Positions 46,159 through 53,248 of a stretch of DNA of 64,000 nt are shown piece after piece. Source of the stretch: Azospirillum ramasamyi (GTDB taxonomy: Bacteria > Pseudomonadota > Alphaproteobacteria > Azospirillales > Azospirillaceae); contig NZ_CP029835.1 of the NCBI RefSeq assembly GCF_003233655.1, positions 1 to 64,000 on the forward strand, in the 5' to 3' direction. Each line of letters begins with the position of its first letter. The stretch's first letter is position 1. Under the pieces are notes generated by a model. The model made no database searches and was not told the DNA's origin. It saw nothing but the letters and a program-made list of their open reading frames with translations. The translations under genes were made by a program, and so were the position numbers.

Positions 46159-46479
46159 TCAGCCCAGCGTGCGCTTCACGATCAGCGACAGCTTTTCCAG
46201 CATCGCCGGGTCGCGGCGCGAGGGGGCGGTCATGATGGCGTGGCCGAGCGCGGTGTGGCAGCCCTGGGCGCACGGCCCCTCGCGCCGCGCCACCTTCGGC
46301 GCCAGGGCCGACACCAGCGAGCGCGCCTTGCCGGCATTGGCGACCACCACCTTGATCACCGCATCGACCGAGACATGGTCGTGCCCCTCGTGCCAGCAAT
46401 CATAGCCGGTGACCATGGCGACGGTCGCGTAGCACATCTCCGCCTCGCGGGCGAGCTTGGCCTCCGGCATGTTGGTCAT
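46159..46479 (-). pseudogene. mtnP: C-terminal remnant of methylthioadenosine phosphorylase
   Basis: This 106-codon frame encodes the C-terminal part of S-methyl-5'-thioadenosine phosphorylase: GMTNMPEAKLAREAEMCYAT with AMVTGYDCWHEGHDHVSVDA and GCHTALGHAI. Intact MTAPs are about 290 residues, so the N-terminal two-thirds is missing. Upstream of the ATG the frame reads unrelated residues (LQRGGQG), so homology ends at the Met. A good Shine-Dalgarno (GGGGAGGGC) precedes the ATG, so a short product could still be made, but it lacks the phosphate-binding half. mtnA, the next enzyme of the pathway, lies divergently beside it. The junction looks like a rearrangement breakpoint. Confidence 0.75.
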
Positions 46480-46731
46480 GCCTTGCCCTCCCCGCTGAAG
46501 CTGGTGCGACTATCCGAGCGCACCGGGAGAAGGCAACAGCACACCTTAGGAAGAATGCGGAAAACTCATCGGACATCCCTGGATGCGCGGGCATTCCCGA
46601 AGGCGTTTCCCGTGAACCGGATGGCACCGCATCGGTGCCCGTGGATCTGCCGCCTCCCGTTGAAAGTGCATTGATGCCGGGGCATCCACCACCTACTCTC
46701 GCCAGTCCGATCTTGGATGGAGTGTCATGTC

Positions 46732-47835
46732 ATGCGGATCGACGGGACGGCCTATCGCACCATCTGGCCGGATGGCGAGGGTGTCGTCGCCATCATCGAC
46801 CAGACCCGGCTGCCGCACGACTTCGCAATCGTCCGGCTGACCAGCCTGGAGGAGACGGCCCACGCCATCCGCGCCATGCTGGTGCGCGGCGCCCCGCTGA
46901 TCGGCGCCGCCGCCGCCTATGGCGTGGCGCTGGCCCTGCGGGCGGATGCGAGCGACCGCGGGTTGGAGCGGGCCTGCGCCACCCTGCTGGCGACCCGGCC
47001 GACCGCGGTCAACCTGCGCTGGGCGCTGGATCGCATGCGCGGCCGGCTGGCGCCGCTGCCGGAATCGCAGCGCGTCGAGGCCGCCGAGGCGGAGGCCGCG
47101 GCCATCGCCGACGAGGATGTCGAGATCAACCGCTCCATCGGCCTGCACGGCGCGGCATTGATCCGTGCCGCGGCGGAGCGCAAGGCGCAAGGGAAGTCTC
47201 TGGGCGAGCCGGTCAACGTGCTGACCCACTGCAACGCCGGCTGGCTCGCCACCGTCGACTGGGGCACCGCGCTCGCCCCGGTCTATGCCGCCTTCGAGCA
47301 GGGCATACCGCTGCATGTCTGGGTGGACGAGACGCGCCCGCGCAACCAGGGCGCCAGCCTGACCGCCTGGGAGTTGAAGCACCACGGCGTCCCCCACACC
47401 GTCATCGCCGACAATGTCGGCGGCCATCTGATGCAGCATGGCAAAGTCGATCTGTGCATCGTCGGTACCGACCGCACCACCGCGACCGGCGACGTTTGCA
47501 ACAAGATCGGCACCTACCTGAAGGCGTTGGCCGCGCACGACAACGGCGTTCCCTTCTATGTCGGCCTGCCGTCGCCGACCATCGACTGGACCATCGCCGA
47601 CGGCGTTCGGGAGATTCCCATCGAGGAGCGCGACGGCCGCGAGGTGAGCGAATTGACCGGCCGCACCGCCGACGGCCGGATCGAGACGGTGCGCGTCACC
47701 CCCGACGGCAGCCCGGTGGCCAATTACGGCTTCGACGTCACCCCGGCGCGGCTGGTGACCGGTCTGATCACCGAACGCGGCGTCTGCCCGGCCACGCGCG
47801 ACGGGCTGCTGGGGCTGTTTCCGGAACGGGGGTGA
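46732..47835 (+). CDS. mtnA: Methylthioribose-1-phosphate isomerase
   Basis: This 367-residue protein matches MtnA of the eIF2B-alpha/MtnA family, which isomerises 5-methylthioribose 1-phosphate to methylthioribulose 1-phosphate in methionine salvage. Characteristic stretches are MLVRGAPLIGAAAAYGVAL, NVLTHCNAGWLATVDWGTAL, VDETRPRNQGASLTAWEL and IVGTDRTTATGDVCNKIGTY. The family catalytic Cys and Asp fall in the HCNAG and GTDR segments. ATG 46732 gives the usual MRIDGTAYRTIW start with GGATGGAG upstream; an ATG at 46717 is less likely. The adjacent mtnP is truncated. Confidence 0.92.
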   Translation: MRIDGTAYRTIWPDGEGVVAIIDQTRLPHDFAIVRLTSLEETAHAIRAMLVRGAPLIGAAAAYGVALALRADASDRGLERACATLLATRPTAVNLRWALDRMRGRLAPLPESQRVEAAEAEAAAIADEDVEINRSIGLHGAALIRAAAERKAQGKSLGEPVNVLTHCNAGWLATVDWGTALAPVYAAFEQGIPLHVWVDETRPRNQGASLTAWELKHHGVPHTVIADNVGGHLMQHGKVDLCIVGTDRTTATGDVCNKIGTYLKALAAHDNGVPFYVGLPSPTIDWTIADGVREIPIEERDGREVSELTGRTADGRIETVRVTPDGSPVANYGFDVTPARLVTGLITERGVCPATRDGLLGLFPERG

Positions 47836-47901
47836 GAGTCTATCCTCAAAGATTATTTTGAGCGCGGCGGCGGAGCATCAGCCGGATCATAGGCATGCGG
47901 A

Positions 47902-47930
47902 TTGACCATATCACGGTTGAGTGTTATCAG
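47902..47930 (+). promoter_or_regulatory. Candidate sigma-70-type promoter for the sulfotransferase-like gene
   Basis: TTGACC at 47902-47907 and TATCAG at 47925-47930 are separated by 17 bp, in an AT-rich stretch just upstream of the sulfotransferase-like gene. The match is partial and is not supported by anything else. Confidence 0.35.
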
Positions 47931-47995
47931 CGCAAAGGTCAAGGCTAGAGCACATATTAGCGCTAGGACATCATTTAAAAAGGATGAATTATTCT

Positions 47996-48886
47996 ATGCA
48001 TCAATCGGAAATCGACTTTAAAATGTCCACCCCTATGCTGCTGCCAAACGGCAATACGGTGCCAGCAGAACTGATTAATGAGTGGGTTGCGAAATTACCT
48101 CAAGGGAAATTCATCCGCAATGCCCACCAATATTTGCAGCTGCACATTACGGAATGCGGTGGCACCAGTTTTCTAGTAGCGTTCCAACGGGCCTTCCCGG
48201 ATCGCAACAAACCGCTAACCTTTCAAGGAGAGGTGGATTGGTTTGAAGAACAAGCGGAGTCGTATCGTCATAACTTGAAGTGGGTGCACATCCACGTAAA
48301 GCGGAACATCCTTCATCTGCTGTCCGCAAACACGGCCGTGGTCAGCATGGTCCGCGACCCAGTTCAGAAGGTCATGAGTTCGTTCTATTGGCAGGTGAAA
48401 CACCGGGGCCAAGGGTTGAAATGGGTGCTTCCCGACATTGAAGCCGGGATGCCATTCGAGGAATGGATCACGACCCCAAGCGGACGCAGCAACATCCAGC
48501 ATGGCACTTTTGCCGCCTGGGTGAAGGTGTTGACGTCTCCGCAGGCCAGATGGGAGACGATAGGCATTGATATGTCCGTTGAAGCCGCACTCGATGCCGC
48601 TGATCGGCATTGCGCCTTCATCGGGTTGACCGAAGCTTTTGATGCATCAGTGTTCACGCTGGCTGCGCTGATCGGACTTCCGGCAGCGCCGATGTGGGAA
48701 GTCCACTGCTCAAGCAGCAGCAGTCGCCGCAAAGAAAATCTGGGCACCGAGACGCTATGGCTACTTGAGGAAATGCTAGAAGACGATATCAAGGTTTATA
48801 ATGCCTTGCGACAGCGCTTCTATGACCGTTATGGCCCAGCCGTGGAATATTTCAACGCTAACGTCGGCACGCTGAAGCGATCCTAA
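47996..48886 (+). CDS. Sulfotransferase-fold protein in low-GC DNA
   Basis: This protein has 296 residues from ATG 47996, with AAGGATGA upstream; ATGs 47984 and 48023 are alternatives. LHITECGGTSFLVAFQRAF corresponds to the 5'-phosphosulfate-binding loop, and VSMVRDPVQKVMSSFYW to the 3'-phosphate-binding Arg/Ser motif of the sulfotransferase fold. The gene is clearly lower in GC than its surroundings, suggesting recent acquisition. Relatives transfer sulfate from PAPS to glycans. Here the neighbouring operon may make a 3'-phosphorylated CDP-amidate, a PAPS-like donor, so a phosphoramidoyl transferase is an alternative. The acceptor is unknown. Confidence 0.68.
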   Translation: MHQSEIDFKMSTPMLLPNGNTVPAELINEWVAKLPQGKFIRNAHQYLQLHITECGGTSFLVAFQRAFPDRNKPLTFQGEVDWFEEQAESYRHNLKWVHIHVKRNILHLLSANTAVVSMVRDPVQKVMSSFYWQVKHRGQGLKWVLPDIEAGMPFEEWITTPSGRSNIQHGTFAAWVKVLTSPQARWETIGIDMSVEAALDAADRHCAFIGLTEAFDASVFTLAALIGLPAAPMWEVHCSSSSSRRKENLGTETLWLLEEMLEDDIKVYNALRQRFYDRYGPAVEYFNANVGTLKRS

Positions 48887-48942
48887 TTCTTAAAGCCTAT
48901 TTGGGAAGATGCAGAGCTTGATATCTTTATTACTAATCTGAG

Positions 48943-48977
48943 AGGCGGCTCCCAGGAAAATGCACTGGGAGCCGCCT
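48943..48977. terminator. 12-bp stem terminator between convergent genes
   Basis: Arms 48943-48954 and 48966-48977 pair perfectly around an 11-nt loop. On the plus strand the stem is followed by TCTCG rather than a T-run. It lies between the sulfotransferase-like gene and the convergent small gene. Confidence 0.6.
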
Positions 48978-48982
48978 TCTCG

Positions 48983-49201
48983 TCAGAGAGCGCCGGCCAA
49001 GACGGCGCGTTCGGCTCGGGTTTGGTAGGTCTCTCCCTGAGCTGCGCGAGTCGCCTCGTAGGCTGGGACGGCACGAATGACCTTGGCATCCAGATGGGCT
49101 GCAGCGGCTTCCGGCCCGAACTCATCCAGAACATGGGCGAACCACGCGTCCGGATCCACGACGATGTCGGCTAGCACGGTGCGCTGATAATCGTTCAGCA
49201 T
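48983..49201 (-). CDS. Small protein of a tail-fibre-like cassette
   Basis: This 72-residue acidic/alanine-rich protein has the segment DPDAWFAHVLDEFGPEAAAAHL. It has no signal peptide or membrane segment. Its ATG overlaps the stop of the tail-fibre-like gene by 7 bp. Small proteins of this kind often follow phage tail-fibre-like genes, but I recognise no family. Confidence 0.6.
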   Translation of the reverse strand: MLNDYQRTVLADIVVDPDAWFAHVLDEFGPEAAAAHLDAKVIRAVPAYEATRAAQGETYQTRAERAVLAGAL

Positions 49202-50112
49202 TCCAGCCTCCCCGCGAAGGACGTGTAGATCGCACTCGCCGTCGTGCCGAACACCGACACGCCTTTGGTACCATTCGAAACCTTGACCCGCATGTAAGCG
49301 GTGTCCCCGGCGTCCATGTCCACGAGGCGCGAACCGGTCATGATCACCGCGTTTCCGGTCGCGTCCCGCAGCGCCGCCGCATTAATCTGGCCGAGGAAAT
49401 GCAGGCGGTTGCTCGTCTCCAGGATCAGTTCGGCGCGCGTGTGCGCCGCGCCGACGATCAGGCAGACCGTGCAGTCGAACCGGTAGCAGCCGGTCACCGG
49501 TGCGGTGAAGGTTCCGGTCGCCGGGTTGTGGGCGTTGGTCTGGTCGAAAATCTCGGCATCGCACGGGATGGTGTAGAGCGTTCCATCCCCCGTCACGTTC
49601 AGTTGCTGGGACGACAGGAAGGCCAGGAAGGCGGGCTGTCCGGTGTTCCGCACCGCGCCGCCGAAGGTCGCTCCGCTCAGCCGGGCGTAGCGGGCGTCGG
49701 CGTCGCCCAGGGTGGGGATCGCGTTGGCCGAGCCGGTGCCGAGCGGGCGCTTGGCGAACAGGGCGGAACCTGTCTGCTCGACCAATCCGACGGCGGCGTC
49801 CAGCCCGGCAAGGGCGTCCAGTGTGGAGGCGGCCGGCTGGTAATAGCTGCCGTGACGTCCGTCGAGCAGGTCCGCGTCGCAGCCCGATCCGGCGCCGTCG
49901 TTCCCGGCGTGCCAGACAGGATGGTTGTCGACCTGCAAGGCCCCCGCCAGGCCGACGGTTCCGGGCGCGGCGTGGTAGAAGCCGGTGGCGGTGTCGCCGG
50001 CGAAGACCAACCCCGGCGCCGCCGCGGTGCCGGCCGGCAGAGTCACCGTGCTGGTGAAGACCGGCCGCTGTGCCGGCGCGCCGGCAGGTGTGAAGCTGTA
50101 GCGGGAGGTCAT
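49195..50112 (-). CDS. Tail-fibre-like protein with C-terminal C1q/TNF-like domain
   Basis: This protein has 305 residues. The N-terminal half has stretches seen in phage tail fibres, such as HPVWHAGNDGAGSGCDADLL and DADARYARLSGATFGG. The last ~135 residues look like a C1q/TNF-like jelly-roll: YTIPCDAEIFDQTNAHNPAT, FTAPVTGCYRFDCTV and MDAGDTAYMRVKVSNG. Such domains trimerise and bind ligands. The ATG overlaps the upstream stop (ATGA). No other phage structural genes occur here. A surface-displayed or secreted binding protein is as likely as a phage relic. Confidence 0.68.
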   Translation of the reverse strand: MTSRYSFTPAGAPAQRPVFTSTVTLPAGTAAAPGLVFAGDTATGFYHAAPGTVGLAGALQVDNHPVWHAGNDGAGSGCDADLLDGRHGSYYQPAASTLDALAGLDAAVGLVEQTGSALFAKRPLGTGSANAIPTLGDADARYARLSGATFGGAVRNTGQPAFLAFLSSQQLNVTGDGTLYTIPCDAEIFDQTNAHNPATGTFTAPVTGCYRFDCTVCLIVGAAHTRAELILETSNRLHFLGQINAAALRDATGNAVIMTGSRLVDMDAGDTAYMRVKVSNGTKGVSVFGTTASAIYTSFAGRLEC

Positions 50113-50441
50113 AGGCTGCCCCCCCGATAGAACGTCACGCCGACTTCGCATGCCTGTGCCGCGCTGATGCCGATGGCGGCGATGCCCTTGATGAAGCGCG
50201 GCCCCGGATTGAGTTCCGGCGCCCCGCCGCCGAGGTCGTCCACCATCGGCACGGCCGCCGGCCCGTCATACTGAACCCAGACATTGGCCGTGGCGTTGAT
50301 CAGCATCATCGTGGCGCCGGCCGGCACCGGCAGCGTCTTGCCCTGGCCTGGGGCCATCACCAGGGTGTGGCGGCTGTCCGACACGCCGATCACGTCCAGA
50401 CACCGCCCCATGTCGTCGGTGGCGAGGAGCAATCCCTTCAT
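50109..50441 (-). CDS. Hypothetical protein of the tail-fibre-like cassette
   Basis: This 110-residue protein looks mostly beta: HTLVMAPGQGKTLPVPAGAT, MMLINATANVWVQYDGPAA. It has no cysteine-rich or membrane segment. It resembles short capsid- or tail-associated proteins in size and composition, but I recognise no family. It overlaps the tail-fibre-like gene by 4 bp and is preceded by an AT-rich 190-bp gap that probably holds a promoter. Confidence 0.6.
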   Translation of the reverse strand: MKGLLLATDDMGRCLDVIGVSDSRHTLVMAPGQGKTLPVPAGATMMLINATANVWVQYDGPAAVPMVDDLGGGAPELNPGPRFIKGIAAIGISAAQACEVGVTFYRGGSL

Positions 50442-50631
50442 GGTGGTCCGCTTCCTTTCCTATATGACGCAATATAGGAGTTTTATCCGGCAATCAGCAG
50501 GGTTATCAAGCAATAATTCCTAATTATGGCGTTTGCCCGGTGCCTGTCGGAAGCGGTCAGGATGGCCGAAGACGCGGCCGGCTATCGTTCGGTAAACGGT
50601 GCCGGGACGCCTGTGCAGGCAGCGCCTTCTC

Positions 50632-51702
50632 CTACACCGGCCGCGGGAAAGGGCAGACCGGCCAGACCCCCGCCCGAAACCCGGCCCGCTCGCGCGCGTA
50701 GAGCCCCCAAGCCAGACCGAACGACCATGCGTAGCTGTCGGGAATGTTGGCGTAGGGCGTTCCAACCCAGTAATCGACGTTCCGTACATCCTCGAAACCG
50801 ACCTGATGCATCAGGCCCAGCAGGTTGGAACAGCCATAGTCGGTGAGCGAGCGCAGTTCCTCCCGCTCCGGCAGGCGCCAGCCGTCCAGCCCGCCATACC
50901 CGGCGTAGCATCGCGGCACCATCTCCGCGGCGGCGTCCCAGGGCATGGCCAGGTTCAGCGGCGACGCCCAGGCCAGCCCCAGGAAGCGGTCGACCACCAC
51001 CCGGCCGGACGCCCCGCAGCCGTCCTCGCGCACCTCGAAGCGGTCGGCCGGCCGGGGCGCGCCCAGGCGCAGGTCGCCATCCTGGCCGCGCCCGCTGCCG
51101 CCCGGCAGGGGCTGCGGCACGAGATCGGCGCTGTAGCACAGGGTCTGCCCGGTCTGCAGGAGGCGGCGCGGACCGCTGTTCCGGCCACGCACCGGCAGCA
51201 CGTGATGGGCGCACCACGCCTTGTAGCTGGTGTGGACATTGCCGCTGTTGGTGAAATGAACGTGCCACGCCTGTTCGGGATGACCGTGGCAGGTGGTCGA
51301 ACTCCAGAAGTTGCAATGGGTTTCGAGGTTGCGGAAGCCGTTCTCCATCAGCCAGAAATGGCTGTGCGGCACCGCCTCGTTCACCAGGCTGGCCAGTTCG
51401 TTGACGTTGGGCAGGCGCCAGTCCGTGTAACCGGCGAAGGCCGCGGCGTTCAGCGCGTCGATATAGTCGAACACCGCATAGCCGACCGTCCGGCCGGAAA
51501 GGTCCAGATCGGGCAGCGGCCCGAAGCAACCGGTGCGCAGCGTCGGCAGGTCGGCGGGCGGCGCGGAAAGGGGGCCGGACCACGGCTTCCGTCCGCCCGG
51601 CACACCCGGCAGATCGGGCGTGCCGCCATCGGCGCGCCACATCAGGCCGGTCTTGGCATCGGTGATTGTCCCGTCTCCATGGTCGATGAAACGCCGACTC
51701 AT
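50632..51702 (-). CDS. DUF1566 (Lcl-type) protein with two repeats
   Basis: This 356-residue protein shows the DUF1566/Lcl C-terminal-domain pattern twice. The first copy has DHGDGTITDAKTGLMW, then AAFAGYTDWRLPNVNELASL, FWSSTTC and AWHVHFTNSGNVHT. The second has VVDRFLGLAWA, GYGGLDGWRLPEREELRSL and YWVGTPYANIPDSYAWSFG. The domain is typical of secreted or surface proteins, and Lcl of Legionella binds glycosaminoglycans. No signal peptide is visible at the N terminus. It lies between the phosphoramidate operon and the tail-fibre-like cassette, on the same strand as both. Confidence 0.75.
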   Translation of the reverse strand: MSRRFIDHGDGTITDAKTGLMWRADGGTPDLPGVPGGRKPWSGPLSAPPADLPTLRTGCFGPLPDLDLSGRTVGYAVFDYIDALNAAAFAGYTDWRLPNVNELASLVNEAVPHSHFWLMENGFRNLETHCNFWSSTTCHGHPEQAWHVHFTNSGNVHTSYKAWCAHHVLPVRGRNSGPRRLLQTGQTLCYSADLVPQPLPGGSGRGQDGDLRLGAPRPADRFEVREDGCGASGRVVVDRFLGLAWASPLNLAMPWDAAAEMVPRCYAGYGGLDGWRLPEREELRSLTDYGCSNLLGLMHQVGFEDVRNVDYWVGTPYANIPDSYAWSFGLAWGLYARERAGFRAGVWPVCPFPRPV

Positions 51703-51772
51703 AACCGTCTTGTTCCTTGATCAAGGCAGGGTCTTCGGGGGCGGGGCGGCGAAGCGTGCCCGCGCAACGGCT

Positions 51773-52519
51773 TCAAACCGGCAGCGCGACGCGCCCGGCC
51801 GCCACTTCCGCGGCGTAATGGTCGAGATCGCTTTCGGAATCGACCTCGCCCCAGCCGGGGGCGCTGGGGACCGCCCGGATGGCCACGCCGGCGGCGATCA
51901 GCCGCGACAGCAGGCCGGTCATGTCCAGCTTGTCGCGCACCGCCGGCTCCAGCCCGTCGAGATAGCCGGCGACCTGGGCCCAGCCGGCGGGGGTGAATTT
52001 CAGCAGGCCCATGTACTGCCCCTGGATCTCGTCGAGGCTCCCAACCTTGCGGCCGATGTCGACGACCCGGCCCGTCCCGTCGAGCAGGAAGCTTTCGGCG
52101 TCGGCCAGCGGATCGGCGAAGCGGGCCTGCCACAGGGCCAGCCAGTCCGGATCGTAGCTGATGACGATGTCGCCTTCGGCCGCCATCAGCCGGCGCACCG
52201 TCTCCGCCGGGTAGAAGATATCGGCGTAGCTGACCAGGCACGGCTCGGCGCTCAGCCACGGGGCCGCCTGGACCAGCGACATGACCATATTGGTTCCGGC
52301 CCAGCGGGGATTGTCGAACAGGGTCAGCCCGCGCCCTTCGAACGCCTCGCCGCGGTAGCCGCGCACCACGGCCAACGGGCCGGCGCCGGCGCCGGTCAGG
52401 GCGGCACGCTGACAGTCCAGCAGGCTGCGCCCGGCGATTTCGACCAGACACTTCGGCCGGTCCTCGGTCATGGCCTTCATACGGCTGCCACGCCCGGCGG
52501 CAAGGATGATCGCTTTCAC
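51773..52519 (-). CDS. Nucleotidyltransferase, candidate CTP:phosphoglutamine cytidylyltransferase
   Basis: This 248-residue protein has the full nucleotidyltransferase loop MKAIILAAGRGSRMKAMTED followed by RPKCLVEIAGRSLLD, and resembles the LicC-like cytidylyltransferase group. In Campylobacter jejuni, Cj1416 of this family makes CDP-L-glutamine from CTP and L-glutamine phosphate. The genes just upstream in this operon look like the other steps of that pathway, which is why I prefer this role to a choline cytidylyltransferase. It is the last gene of the minus-strand set, 90 bp after the hydrolase gene. Substrate assignment depends on context. Confidence 0.75.
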   Translation of the reverse strand: MKAIILAAGRGSRMKAMTEDRPKCLVEIAGRSLLDCQRAALTGAGAGPLAVVRGYRGEAFEGRGLTLFDNPRWAGTNMVMSLVQAAPWLSAEPCLVSYADIFYPAETVRRLMAAEGDIVISYDPDWLALWQARFADPLADAESFLLDGTGRVVDIGRKVGSLDEIQGQYMGLLKFTPAGWAQVAGYLDGLEPAVRDKLDMTGLLSRLIAAGVAIRAVPSAPGWGEVDSESDLDHYAAEVAAGRVALPV

Positions 52520-52609
52520 GGAAGCACTCCAAATCCAGGAAAAACCAAATTCAGGAAAAGCGGGAAGGCGCGGATGCGGCGGACCCGTGGGCGTTGCAGC
52601 AAGCCTCCG

Positions 52610-53248
52610 TTACCGATCGCCCCTGAAATGACGACGGACCAGTTCCAGGTCCACGGCGCGGTAGGGGGCATTGCGTTCAGGGTGCCAGAGCATGCCGAGC
52701 AGCGGCAGCGTGTCGTGGCGCACCGCCTCGACCACGCCGTCGGGCGCGGTCGCCCAGGCGGTGAAGCCGGGCGGAACGCTCCTGAAGCCCCAATTGTGGT
52801 AGGAATTCACCGTGTCCGTGCCGCCGCCGTCCAAGGCGACGGGGTGATCGGTGCCGGCGTGGTCCGTCACCCGCTCCAGCCCGATGCCGAAGTGGTGCAT
52901 CATCATTTGCAGCCCCCGGCAGACGGCGATCAGCGGGATGCGTCGGGCGACCGCGTGCTCGATCAGCAGGGCTTCCACGGCGTCGCGCTCGGGGGCGTCG
53001 CCGCCATAGGCCGTCAGGTCGTTGCCGCCGGTCAGCAGGATGCCGGCGGGAGCCACCGCCTCCAGCCAGGCCGCCGCGAGAGCGGGAGACGCCGTGTTGG
53101 GCATGGCCACCGGCAGCAGGCCGCAGGCGTCCAGGAAGCCGGTCCACCGCTGGTCCAGGGAGTCGCGCCGCTCATTGCGGCCGGCGATCACGTCCACCCG
53201 CTGACTGACGGCGATCAGGCGCCCGGCCACGGGCGGGACCATCGTCAT
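52610..53248 (-). CDS. GATase-like hydrolase, candidate gamma-glutamyl-CDP-amidate hydrolase
   Basis: This 212-residue class I glutamine-amidotransferase-like protein has nucleophile Cys110 in IAVCRGLQMM and His189/Glu191 in MLWHPERN. GILLTGGNDLTAYGG is the conserved segment before the nucleophile. Cj1417 of Campylobacter, in the same superfamily, hydrolyses CDP-L-glutamine to cytidine diphosphoramidate and glutamate. The ATG overlaps the glutamine-kinase-like gene by 4 bp, strongly suggesting that both act in one pathway. Without that context it could be called a PuuD-like gamma-glutamyl hydrolase. Confidence 0.78.
   Translation of the reverse strand: MTMVPPVAGRLIAVSQRVDVIAGRNERRDSLDQRWTGFLDACGLLPVAMPNTASPALAAAWLEAVAPAGILLTGGNDLTAYGGDAPERDAVEALLIEHAVARRIPLIAVCRGLQMMMHHFGIGLERVTDHAGTDHPVALDGGGTDTVNSYHNWGFRSVPPGFTAWATAPDGVVEAVRHDTLPLLGMLWHPERNAPYRAVDLELVRRHFRGDR

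Noticed and set aside
48983..51702. Prophage
   Set aside because: Only tail-fibre-like features are present; no integrase, terminase, capsid or lysis genes and no attachment-site repeats were seen.
51773..52519. LicC-type choline-phosphate cytidylyltransferase
   Set aside because: No choline kinase, transporter or LicD-like transferase is present, while glutamine-kinase-like and hydrolase genes are directly upstream.
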